Below, piece by piece: positions 1 through 8,500 of a DNA stretch of 64,000 bases. The stretch spans positions 204,451 through 268,450 of the forward strand of contig JAKOUW010000143.1 in the NCBI GenBank assembly GCA_029782365.1. The letters are read 5' to 3'. Below the pieces are notes generated by a model that saw only the letters and a list, made by a program, of their open reading frames with translations, was not told where the DNA came from and did not search any database. How positions within the stretch are numbered: the stretch's first letter is position 1; every line of letters begins with the position of its first letter. The position numbers and the translations under genes were made by a program. The DNA is from Chloroflexota bacterium. Lineage in GTDB: Bacteria; Chloroflexota; Anaerolineae; Anaerolineales; UBA4823.

Positions 1-360
1 GCGGGTCTTCACCTGCCGCCAGTCCTGCTCACTGCGCAGGCGGCTGCCGATGGCGATGCCGCGCGCCAGGAGCGAGCTGAAGGCGGCGCCCTCCTCGGCG
101 CTGGCGGTGACGTGGGTCACCAGGTGCACCAGGCTCCAACCCACGTGGCGCTCCTCTTCCGAAGCCGCATGCGGGTCGTCTGCCAGGGGATCGTCCGGGA
201 TGGCGGCCGCCAGTTCGTCGCTGGGGGTGTTTTCCACCACCTGCCGGGTGAAATCAACATAACTGGTCAAGGCATCGCCCAGGCTGCGGCGGTTGAATTC
301 TTTGGCCAGGTCAGACAGGGTTTTCTCCTTCGCCAGGATTGGTTGGAAGTCGATCAACAT
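1..360 (-). CDS. DinB-like superfamily protein, 3' end cut by window edge
   Basis: The minus-strand frame is open from an ATG at 360 to the window edge and gives 120 residues without a stop. Residues 76-100 read as an amphipathic helix with regularly spaced histidines (HVGWSLVHLVTHV) followed by an Ala/Glu-rich helix. This pattern is typical of the DinB/YfiT four-helix-bundle superfamily, whose members often bind a divalent metal through three histidines and act as thiol-dependent transferases or have no known reaction. The product should be cytoplasmic; no signal peptide is visible. It lies 14 nt downstream of a 43-codon ORF on the same strand, so the two are probably cotranscribed, divergently from the LuxR-type regulator. 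The substrate cannot be told, and the C-terminal part is missing. Confidence 0.72.
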   Translation of the reverse strand, partial: MLIDFQPILAKEKTLSDLAKEFNRRSLGDALTSYVDFTRQVVENTPSDELAAAIPDDPLADDPHAASEEERHVGWSLVHLVTHVTASAEEGAAFSSLLARGIAIGSRLRSEQDWRQVKTR

Positions 361-374
361 CTCGGCCTCTGTTG

Positions 375-506
375 CTAGCGGGAGGAGAACCGGGCATCAT
401 TCAGCGGCTGGTCGGCGGGCAGGAGCCCGAAGGCTTGCATGACCTCACGGTGCAGGCCGCAGCCCCGGCAAAATGCAGCGATTAATTTCGTCAGGATGGT
501 GTTCAT
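375..506 (-). CDS. Small ORF, 43 residues, Cys-containing, unknown
   Basis: An ATG at 506 opens 43 codons that end with TAG at 375-377. A GAAAGG-like ribosome binding site lies about 8 nt upstream, and the stop is 14 nt before the DinB-like start, as expected for a leading cistron. The peptide has a basic, hydrophobic start (MNTILTKLIAAF) followed by the two-cysteine motif CRGCG and a Leu/Pro-rich tail. I do not recognise a family. The clean spacing and the ribosome binding site support translation, but an ORF this short could arise by chance. It could be a small membrane-associated or metal-binding peptide, but this is only a guess. Confidence 0.42.
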   Translation of the reverse strand: MNTILTKLIAAFCRGCGLHREVMQAFGLLPADQPLNDARFSSR

Positions 507-591
507 GGTGGTTGCCTTTCTAACTGGTTCTGATTTTTGAGGTTGTAACCAGGATAGCAGAAAGCGGGGGGTGATGTCTCCCCCCAGGCAG

Positions 592-630
592 GGGTGAATC
601 CGGGGGTGAATGTGCTAAAATTGGGTGAAT
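592..630 (+). promoter_or_regulatory. Promoter with three GGGTGAAT direct repeats
   Basis: The octamer GGGTGAAT occurs at 592-599, 604-611 and 623-630. An extended -10 element (TG-C-TAAAAT, 613-621) lies between the second and third copies. Transcription would start near 628, leaving about 26 nt before the ATG at 654. The repeats could be the operator of the downstream HTH protein (autoregulation is inferred). This arrangement also argues against the upstream GTG at 594 as the translation start. Confidence 0.5.
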
Positions 631-653
631 ACATCTTGATTTTTGGGAACGGA

Positions 654-3428
654 ATGGAGATGAAAGCAGGGCAGGCGCTGGTGGAGCCGCTGACGCGGCG
701 TGAAATGGACATTTTGCAGGCCATGGCCGAGGGGTTGAGCAACGCGGAAATCGCCCGGCGCCTGGTGCTCTCGCCGGGCACCGTCAAATGGTATGTCAAA
801 CAGCTCTACGGAAAGCTGGGCGCGCACAGCCGGGAAGAAGCCCTGCGCCAGGCCCAGGCGTTGGGACTGGCCGCCGCCCCGGCAGCCGCCGTCCCGCCGC
901 AAGGCGCAGACCAACCAGCCTGCCCGCTGATCAATCCCCTTCCCCTGGACGTCTCGGATCGCTACGTTGGCAACCTGGAAAAATTGGAGCGCCTGGCCAG
1001 CCTGCTGCGCCAACCGGCCCGGCTGGTTGGCATTTACGGCCGGGCAGGCGCCGGCAAGACCGCCCTGGCCTGCAAAGCGCTGGCCGACCTGCGCCAGGGC
1101 GCGCCCGGCCTGAGCGGCATCGTGAGCCTGTCGGGCGCAGTCATCTCGCTCAACACGCTGTTCGCCGGCGTGGGCCGCCTGCTGCCGGCCGCAGAGCAGG
1201 CCGCGCTGGAAGCCCTGGCGCGCAACGCCGAGTTAACCGCCGGCGCCAAGACCGCCCTGCTGTTGGAAAAGATCGCCGGGCGGCGCGTGGTGGTGCTGCT
1301 CGACAACCTGGAATCCGTGCAGAACACAGAGACGGGCGATCTGCTCGAAGCCAGCCTGCAGCAGTGTATCGAAATGAGCGTGACGCAAAGCAGCGCCCTG
1401 ACCTTCCTCATCACCAGTCGGGAGCCGCTGCGCCTGCCGCGTCCCCTCAAAACCTGGGAAAACCTGATTTCGCTGGAAGACGGCCTGCCGCTGGAGGATG
1501 CCCTGGCCCTGCTGCGCCGCTTCGACCCCTCCGGGTTGGCCGGCCTGCGAGACGCCTCGCACACCGAGCTGGCCGAGGTCGCCGAAAAGCTGGGCGGCTT
1601 CCCGCGCGCCCTGGAGTCGGTGGTCGGCATGCTGTTGGAAGACCCTCTGCTGCGCCTGGCGGACGTCCGGCAGGCAGTGAGCGCGCTGGAAGGGGAAGTC
1701 AGCGCCGCGGTGGTCGAGCAGGCCCTGGCGCATCTCAGCCCTGAGGCGCGGCAGGTGCTGGAGGGCCTGTCCATCTATGCGCAGCCGGTGAGTTATGCCG
1801 GGCTGGCGGAACTGCTCTCACCTTACCTTCCCGAGCCGGCGCTGCACGCCCTGCTGGGACGCCTGGTGCGCGCCTGCTTCGTCAAGTTCAACCCGGCGGC
1901 GGGGTTGTTTTCTTTGCATCCCATCGACCAGGCTTACTGCTACCGTCACATCCCACAGGGGGAGGAAAACGGCGAGGCGCACTTTACGCGCTCTGCCCTG
2001 CACCGGCGGGCCGCCCATTATTACCACAGCCAGCGCCTGCCGCGGGCGCTGTGGCGCAGATTCCCCGACCTTGAGCCGCAGATCAATGAATTCCGGCATT
2101 GGGTGCTGGCAGGCGCGGGCGCGGAGGCCGCCAGCACCCTGCTGGAGATCGACCGCGACTACCTGTGGGAATGGGAATACAAAGACCTGCTGCGCCAGTT
2201 GTACGCCTCGCTGGACGGGCTGGCGCTGGAGCCGCGCCTGGCTCTGCACGTCGCCCGCCGGCGGGCCTGGCTGAAGTTCTTCGACGGCACGGCGGAAGCC
2301 GAGCAGATCTTCGAGCGTAACCTGCAGGAAGCCCGCCGCCTGGGTTTTATCAATGAAGAAGCCGATGCGCTGGATGACCTGGCCCAGATCTGCCGGCGCG
2401 GCAACCGTGATCCGCGCCAGGGCATTGTCTATCACCGCCAGGCCCTGGAACTTTACCGCCAGGTGGGCGACCGGCGCGGTGAGGCAGACGCCCTGGGCGG
2501 GTTAGGCGCCATTTACATGTTTTTCGAGCCGGAAGAAGCCATTGACTATCTGTTGGCAGCCATCGACCTCCAGCGCCAGTTGGGCAATGCCAGCAGTGTG
2601 AGCTGGGCGCAGACCATGTTGGGCACCGCCTACGAAACAATGGGGGCGCTGGCGCAGGCGCGCCAGTTATTTGAAGAAGCCATCCAGGTCGCCCGCCAGA
2701 GCAGCAGCCTGGCGGCGCTCAGCCAGGCCTACGGGCAGTTGATGGGCCTGTGCGTGCTGACCGGCGAAAACGAGCGCATTGATCCCCTGATGGCCGAAGC
2801 CGAAACCATTGCCAAAGAGATCGCCGGCGTGCCGCTGACCGGCACCGGCGTGTTCACCATTGGCCGGGCAGGGTTCTTCAAAGCCATGCAGCGCGATTTC
2901 CAGGGCGGGATTGCCATCGTCGAGCGCCTGAGCGCTTCAGCCGCGGTTTACCAGCCCCACCTGGTGAGTGTGTGCAATTATTTTCTCAGCCTGATTTATC
3001 TGCTGGCAGGGCAGTTCGACAAAGCGCGCAGTCTGCTGCCCATGGAAATGCTGACTGGACTGGGCATTGGCAACACCTATTGGGCCGGCGTTTTGCTGAT
3101 CAAAACGCACGAACACGCCCAGGCGGAGGCCTTTTACCAGCGCATCCTCGCCCTGAGCAACCCGGAACGAGCGCTGGAGGCCCCAGCCGGCGAAACAGAC
3201 CGCAGTCTGCTGCCCGTGCAGGCGCTGGCGCTGGCCTGCCTGGCTCTGCTGCGCCAGCAAGCCCGCCAGGAGGCTGAGGCCGCCCGCCTGGCCTCCGATG
3301 CGGCCCGGCTGATCCGCCAGGCGGCGGTCAACCGCAACTGGCAGGTGAGCCTGCACCACCAGTTGATCGACCTGCTGATGGATGAACCAGGCGCCGAGAT
3401 TTTAGCGCAGGTGCGCCTGGAATATTGA
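654..3428 (+). CDS. STAND regulator: N-terminal LuxR HTH, NB-ARC-like ATPase, TPR
   Basis: The 924-residue protein begins with a GerE/LuxR DNA-binding helix-turn-helix (about residues 15-65; core NAEIARRLVLSPGTVKWYVK). A STAND P-loop NTPase follows, with Walker A GRAGAGKTA near 129-137, Walker B VVVLLDNLE near 213-220 and a sensor-like LITSRE near 252-257. A long helical TPR-like region fills about 540-900. MalT/LAL regulators carry the HTH at the C terminus, so this order is reversed. It should act as an ATP-switched cytoplasmic transcription factor that senses a ligand through the TPR superhelix; the inducer is unknown. ATG 654 was chosen over the in-frame GTG 594 because promoter-like sequence occupies 592-630. 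Its targets may include itself and the divergent DinB-like operon (inferred). Confidence 0.85.
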   Translation: MEMKAGQALVEPLTRREMDILQAMAEGLSNAEIARRLVLSPGTVKWYVKQLYGKLGAHSREEALRQAQALGLAAAPAAAVPPQGADQPACPLINPLPLDVSDRYVGNLEKLERLASLLRQPARLVGIYGRAGAGKTALACKALADLRQGAPGLSGIVSLSGAVISLNTLFAGVGRLLPAAEQAALEALARNAELTAGAKTALLLEKIAGRRVVVLLDNLESVQNTETGDLLEASLQQCIEMSVTQSSALTFLITSREPLRLPRPLKTWENLISLEDGLPLEDALALLRRFDPSGLAGLRDASHTELAEVAEKLGGFPRALESVVGMLLEDPLLRLADVRQAVSALEGEVSAAVVEQALAHLSPEARQVLEGLSIYAQPVSYAGLAELLSPYLPEPALHALLGRLVRACFVKFNPAAGLFSLHPIDQAYCYRHIPQGEENGEAHFTRSALHRRAAHYYHSQRLPRALWRRFPDLEPQINEFRHWVLAGAGAEAASTLLEIDRDYLWEWEYKDLLRQLYASLDGLALEPRLALHVARRRAWLKFFDGTAEAEQIFERNLQEARRLGFINEEADALDDLAQICRRGNRDPRQGIVYHRQALELYRQVGDRRGEADALGGLGAIYMFFEPEEAIDYLLAAIDLQRQLGNASSVSWAQTMLGTAYETMGALAQARQLFEEAIQVARQSSSLAALSQAYGQLMGLCVLTGENERIDPLMAEAETIAKEIAGVPLTGTGVFTIGRAGFFKAMQRDFQGGIAIVERLSASAAVYQPHLVSVCNYFLSLIYLLAGQFDKARSLLPMEMLTGLGIGNTYWAGVLLIKTHEHAQAEAFYQRILALSNPERALEAPAGETDRSLLPVQALALACLALLRQQARQEAEAARLASDAARLIRQAAVNRNWQVSLHHQLIDLLMDEPGAEILAQVRLEY

Positions 3429-3430
3429 AA

Positions 3431-3537
3431 CACTGAGGCACTGAGATCGCTGATTTCACTGAATCCAGAGGCCCGCTCTCTGCCGGGCGCGGCGGTGTCT
3501 GAATTTCAGTGGTTTCATCTTTCTCAGTGGTTCAGTG
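3431..3537. repeat. Imperfect inverted repeat between convergent genes
   Basis: The left arm begins CACTGAGGCACTGAGA (3431-3446). The right arm ends at 3537, and its reverse complement begins CACTGAACCACTGAGA, matching 14 of 16 positions. Similarity continues through a second TTCACTGAA-like block. The centre holds GCCCG...CGGGC (about 3471-3487). It lies between the convergent LuxR-STAND and restriction endonuclease genes and could serve as a two-way terminator, or it could be a relic of a dispersed intergenic repeat family that marks the edge of the AT-rich restriction island. Confidence 0.5.
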
Positions 3538-3599
3538 ATTCAAGAGTATGTGCCATCAATCACAATTCTCGCTTCACCACGTATTTGGGAAGGCGGATT

Positions 3600-4352
3600 T
3601 TATGGGAGGAATTTATCAAGATCAAAATTTCCACTGTTGAACTCAACGAGCTTTCCCCAATTGATTGCTCCATTGTCTTCACAAAACCCTTCAATAAACT
3701 GCTTCGTGAAACGATTGATGACTTTGCTTTTCTCTTTCAAAAAAGATTCGTTATGTTCCTTAGCCCTGTATCCGACAGGTTCAATGATGTCAGTATACAG
3801 GTTCCGATTTTCGCTGATCAAATACCAGAAGTTTTGTCCGACTACCTTTAAGTATCCCCGCAAGTAGCTTGTCTTTGTTTTACCATAACAAATTCCTAAA
3901 ACCGGCTGGACATTCATGCCGCGTTTCGATTGTTTCACTCTGACAACCGCATTTTTAAGATCCTGCTCCAGCTTGCTAATTTGCGAACTATTTCCCCAAT
4001 TTGGCCCGGATTTTACGGAAACGACGTAATAAACATTATCGTGGGAAAATTCCAAATCTACGCCTGGCGCGGTCGATTTATGACCTCCACAGGTCAGTTC
4101 GGCTACAAAAATTGCCAATCCTTCCAAGAAATCGCCAAACAATTTCTCTTCGGACGAGGAGAGAAAGGCTTCCAGCAAACTAGAAATAAGATCACCGGCA
4201 GTTGATATATTCTTTGCTTTAAAAAGATATGGATTCTTGGTCAGTAATTTTTCGAGCTTCAACTCTTCCAATAATTTTATCCGATGCTTATGGAAATCAA
4301 CCACATTTTCATTTGTAAAATCGTAAACTTTTTGAATATCGAGAGGATTCAT
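3600..4352 (-). CDS. Type II restriction endonuclease, EcoO109I/PmeII-like
   Basis: This 250-residue protein is encoded directly behind a DNA methyltransferase with a 4-nt ATGA overlap, the classic layout of a Type II restriction-modification pair. Near residues 98-120 it has a PD-(D/E)XK-like core: Asp in PGVDLEF, then 12 residues, then SVKSG with the catalytic lysine. The usual second acidic position is Ser (SxK). The following block GPNWGNSSQISKL and the later VLGICYG and INWGKLVEF segments resemble, from memory, the EcoO109I/PmeII family, which cuts short interrupted palindromes. The recognition site cannot be read from sequence. The gene is clearly AT-richer than its flanks, which suggests horizontal acquisition. 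It would cleave unmodified incoming DNA and depends on the upstream methyltransferase for self-protection. Confidence 0.8.
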   Translation of the reverse strand: MNPLDIQKVYDFTNENVVDFHKHRIKLLEELKLEKLLTKNPYLFKAKNISTAGDLISSLLEAFLSSSEEKLFGDFLEGLAIFVAELTCGGHKSTAPGVDLEFSHDNVYYVVSVKSGPNWGNSSQISKLEQDLKNAVVRVKQSKRGMNVQPVLGICYGKTKTSYLRGYLKVVGQNFWYLISENRNLYTDIIEPVGYRAKEHNESFLKEKSKVINRFTKQFIEGFCEDNGAINWGKLVEFNSGNFDLDKFLP

Positions 4353-5242
4353 TGCTCCTCCTGCGAAAGTGATTTAAGAGATTTATTTGTCTGAAAACTT
4401 GCTTGGTGCTCCGCTATGATTGGAAGACGAATTTGAGTCTCGCCAATCCTGTCCCTTGAAATTTCTACATATTCAGGACTGATATCTATTCCACAATATT
4501 TCCGGGCAAGTTCTATTGCCGCAACAGCTGTTGTACCGGATCCTACGAAAGGATCCAGGACCAAATCCCCTGGTTGGGTAAAAAGTTTAATGAACCACTT
4601 TGGTAATTCGATTGGGAATGCCGCGCTGTGATTGCGGTTATAGCACTCCGTAGCCATATGAATAACGTTATTCGGGTAAACCAAATCCCTGCCCAACCAA
4701 TTTGACACATTTTTTCCAAATCCGCTTCCAACTTTTGACTCATCGCGCGTTTGATCCGTTTGGCTTAGTTTCGCCAATCTTTCTTTAGCCCAATCACCGA
4801 CGGGCACCATTACTGCATCTTGATACATATTAAATTTTTTTGTTTTATTGAATTGAATGAGCCTTTCCCAATTATCCCGAAAGCGATTAGGCCATTTGCC
4901 TGGATAAGAGTTCTTTTTATGCCACATGAATTCTTCAGTCCAAAACCAGCCTTGTTTTCGCATCTCTACTATTAATTCAATGACATACGTGTGTCGTTCG
5001 CCATTGACAACTCTTTCTTTGATGTTGAGTACAAATGTACCGCTGGGTTTTAGAACACGCAAGAACTGCTTGGCCTTTGGTAGAAACCAGGCCACATATT
5101 CATCTGGGTTTATGCCTCCATACGTGTTCCTACGTTGATCCGCATAGGGAGGTGATGTAAAAATCAAATCCACCGAATTATCCGGAAGAGTCTTGAGCAC
5201 ATCCTCACAATCACCAAGGAAGATTTTGTTGATGTAGTCCAT
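4349..5242 (-). CDS. Type II DNA methyltransferase, beta-class amino-MTase
   Basis: The 297-residue enzyme has catalytic motif IV TSPPY near residue 32 and the SAM-binding motif I DPFVGSGTT near residue 235, in the order typical of beta-class N4-cytosine/N6-adenine methyltransferases (N6_N4_Mtase family). SPPY rather than DPPY favours N4-methylcytosine, though this is not decisive. It should modify the site cut by the adjacent endonuclease. ATG 5242 is preferred over the in-frame GTG 5269: it has a GAGG ribosome binding site, and the promoter at 5284-5312 would start transcription near 5277, leaving no room for a ribosome binding site before 5269. The methyltransferase is transcribed first and overlaps the endonuclease gene, so protection can precede cutting. 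Confidence 0.9.
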   Translation of the reverse strand: MDYINKIFLGDCEDVLKTLPDNSVDLIFTSPPYADQRRNTYGGINPDEYVAWFLPKAKQFLRVLKPSGTFVLNIKERVVNGERHTYVIELIVEMRKQGWFWTEEFMWHKKNSYPGKWPNRFRDNWERLIQFNKTKKFNMYQDAVMVPVGDWAKERLAKLSQTDQTRDESKVGSGFGKNVSNWLGRDLVYPNNVIHMATECYNRNHSAAFPIELPKWFIKLFTQPGDLVLDPFVGSGTTAVAAIELARKYCGIDISPEYVEISRDRIGETQIRLPIIAEHQASFQTNKSLKSLSQEEQ

Positions 5243-5283
5243 ATTTATTTGCCTCAATTTATAGAACACTTATTCACACACCG

Positions 5284-5312
5284 AATATAGCCAACTATCC
5301 TTGGAAAGTCAA
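5284..5312 (-). promoter_or_regulatory. Sigma70-like promoter of the restriction-modification operon
   Basis: On the minus strand TTGACT (5312-5307) is followed after exactly 17 nt by TATATT (5289-5284). It lies about 40 nt upstream of the methyltransferase ATG at 5242. No promoter-like signal was noticed between the two genes, so this one probably drives both. The remaining stretch 5313-5559 is AT-rich, and I see no gene or clear element in it. Confidence 0.7.
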
Positions 5313-5559
5313 GGTTCGATCTGTCACACTTTAAATACGATATAAAAGACCCACGATATGCTATAATCACTTGAACTTGGAAACGCCTGGCTAAACTCTA
5401 TGTGGCGCCGATGGAAAAATTCTCGCTATGCCGCTTGCCTTCCCCATCCTTCAGTGTTAATCTCCGATGCAACAATTACAGCAATCCTATACGTTAGTTT
5501 TGATTGAGTACTGATCATTTATTTCAATGCATCCGTGATTCAATGCCTCAGCCTCGGCC

Positions 5560-8500
5560 CTACCGGTTGACCAGCGGCAGGAAGAAGCGCAGCAGGTGCT
5601 CAAAGACGGCGAAGTCACTCAGGTGGCAGATGGGCACGCTGAAAGCCATGCCCGGCAGGTTGCGCACGTACGCGCCGCAGGCGGCGTCTTGCCAGGCGAG
5701 CGCCGTTTTGTTCCAATACAGCAGGGTCAGGTGATTGGGATCCAGCCCGGCAATATCGCCGGCGGTGTAATGAATGGTGACCACCACCGGCTGGGTGAAG
5801 GTGAACGGGCTTTGGAGCTGGTTGTTTTGGTACGCTTCCAGGTTGAAGGCGTGCCCGGCGAAGCTGAACACGGAGGGGTTGGCCGGCGAGGTGACCGGCG
5901 TAAAAATGAGATCGGTCGCTGCGCCGACGGCCCCGGCCGGCACCTGCAGGGTGGTGGCCTGGTTCTGCGGGTCGGTGTAGGTCAGGACGGCGGGCGCGTT
6001 GGGCGTTACCGCGACCTGCGCCCCGACGATGGTTGTCAGCCCCGCCAGCGCCACAGAAGACGGGTCAAGCTGGGACCTGACAATCAGCGTGAGGTGGTTT
6101 TGCGCGCCGGGCTGGGCATTGAGCGGGATGGTCACCTTCACCGTCACCGCGGCGTGCGCCCCGGCCTCTAAGGGCAGGCTGGTGGACTGCAGTATCGTGG
6201 GCCAGGCGCTGGTGGAGAGACCCAATTGGAAGATCTCCGCGTTGAGCGTGGTGTTGGTGACCTGCAGGGTGTAGAGCATGACCTGGCCGGGCGCGCCGGC
6301 CTGGACGCTGGCCGCAGGCGACAGAACGACCCGGTCGGTCAGAGGCTCGTCATATTCCAGGACCCGGAAATTGAGCTGGTCGACCACGAAGAGGTTGCCG
6401 GGCGCATCCACCGCCAGGCCTTCGATATTGGCGGACAAACTGCTGGCGCTGACCCCGCCGTTGTTGTCCGTGTGTGAGCTGAAATCCGGCTGGCCGAAGA
6501 CCTGGTCGGCGGTAGTATTGTAAGAGCCATCCATCTGCAGGGGGTTGAAATACTTCAACACCCGGGCGTTGTAGGAATCGGCGATGTACAGGTTGCCCTG
6601 CCTGTCCACGGCCAGGCCGGTGGGCACGCCCAGGCTGGCGGCGCTGACCCCGCCGTTGTCAAAGGTATTGGAGCTGAAGTCAGGCTGGCCAAAGACATGG
6701 TCGGCGTTGGTATCCGTGGCCAGGGGAGAATCGTATTCCAGGACGCGGGCGTTCAGCGCATCGGCGACATACAGGTTGCCCTGGCTGTCCACGGCGGCAT
6801 AGGCGGGTGTTTTCAGGCTGTGGCCGCTGACCCCGCCGTTGTTCGGCGCGCCGATCGTGAAATCTGGCTGGCCAAACACCCGGTCGGCGCTGGTGTCGCT
6901 GGTCAGCGGAGCATCGTATTCCAGCACCCGGTGGTTGCTCTGGTCCACCACATACAGGTTGTTGGCGGCGTCCAAAGCAACGGCGACCGGCCGGCTCAGG
7001 CTGTTGGCGCTGACGCCGCCGTTGTTGGCCAGTTTGGTGGAGAAACTGCCGTACTGGCCAAACACCCGGCTGGCAGGCATGCCGCTGTGCAGCGGGGCCA
7101 GGTAAACCAGCACCCGGTTATTACTGCTGTCCGCCGCATATAGGTTGCCCTGCGCATCCAGGGCAATTCCGAAGGTGTATTCCATGTTGCTGGCAGTTGG
7201 GCCGCCCTGGTTTACATTGATTTGAAAATCCGGTTTGCCAATCACCAGGTCAGCGGCCTGGCCGTTGGCAAAAGCCGCGGCGTTAGGCCAGCTTAATATG
7301 CGGAGGTTGTTCGAATCGGCCACGAACAGGCGCCCGGAATGCGAGTCAATTACCACGCCGCCCGGGCCTGCCAGGCGGTTGGCGTCCGAGGGCAGAACCA
7401 GGTTATTCACAGCGTTGGAGGTGAAATTGGGCTGGCCCAGCACGCCGTCGGCAGTTCTATCCCGCGGGAGGCGCGAGTAAAGGCTCAGGTTGACGGGCAG
7501 GGAGACGCCTCCGCCGGGCGGCGGGGTGAAGACGCGGATGGCAAAGGGTCCGCCGGAGGCGACCCAGGCCGCCGGAATGGCGGCGGTCAGGTGGTTGGCG
7601 TCAATGTACGTGGTCGGTAGGTCGCTGTCATTCCAACGGATGGTGGAGCCGAGCCCGAAGACCCCGCCGTAGGCGGTCAGGATGAAATCCGGCCCGCCGG
7701 CGGCCAGCGTGGAGGGGCTGAGCGTATCAATCGAGGGGATATCGTTCGGGATGGGAATATCATATTCCAGCACCCGCCGGTTGGCGTAGTCGGCGACATA
7801 CAAATTGCCAGCCCTATCCGCCGCCAGGCCAATGGGATGCCATAAGCTGAGTGAGCTCAGGTTCGGGCCGTTGGGCGCCCCGGAATTGAAATCAAATTGA
7901 CCGAATACCTGGGCGGCTGCCTGGTCTAGCAGGGGCTGGTGAACCTGCAGCAGGCGGTTATTGCCGTTATCCGCGATGTACAAATTGCCGCGCTCATCCA
8001 GCGCCACGCCCATCGGCCCATTCAGGCTGGCAGCGCCCAGGCCAGAGGCCGCGCTGGTGAAGTTGGCCTGGCCAAAGACGCGGTCAGCGATGACGTCAGA
8101 TGTCAGGGGAGCATCGTATTCCAGAATCCGGTTGTTGACGCCATCCGCCACATACAAATGGCCGGCGTGATCGACCGCCAGGCTGTAAGGGCCGTTCAGA
8201 CTGCTGGCGCTCAGGCCGTTTTTGTTTGGCAGGCCGGTGGTGAAACTGCCGCCCTGGCCAAAAACCAGGCTGGCGGGCATCCCGCTGGAGAGCGGCGCCC
8301 GGTACACCAGCACGCGGTTGTTGCCAATGTCGACCACGTACAGGTTGCCGAAATCATCCACGGCCACCGCGCTGGGATTGGAAAGCGAGCTGGCGTCTGT
8401 GCCGGCCAGGTTGGTGCTGAAATCTGGCTGGCCAAAGACGCGCTGTGCCGCGCTGGTTGAGGTCAGCGGGGCGCTGTATTCCAGCACGCGGTTGTTGGCC

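Noticed and set aside
788..1744. 318-aa plus-strand ORF in the LuxR-STAND gene
   Set aside because: It is rich in Arg/Pro/Gly with no domain, a typical shadow frame of GC-rich coding DNA.
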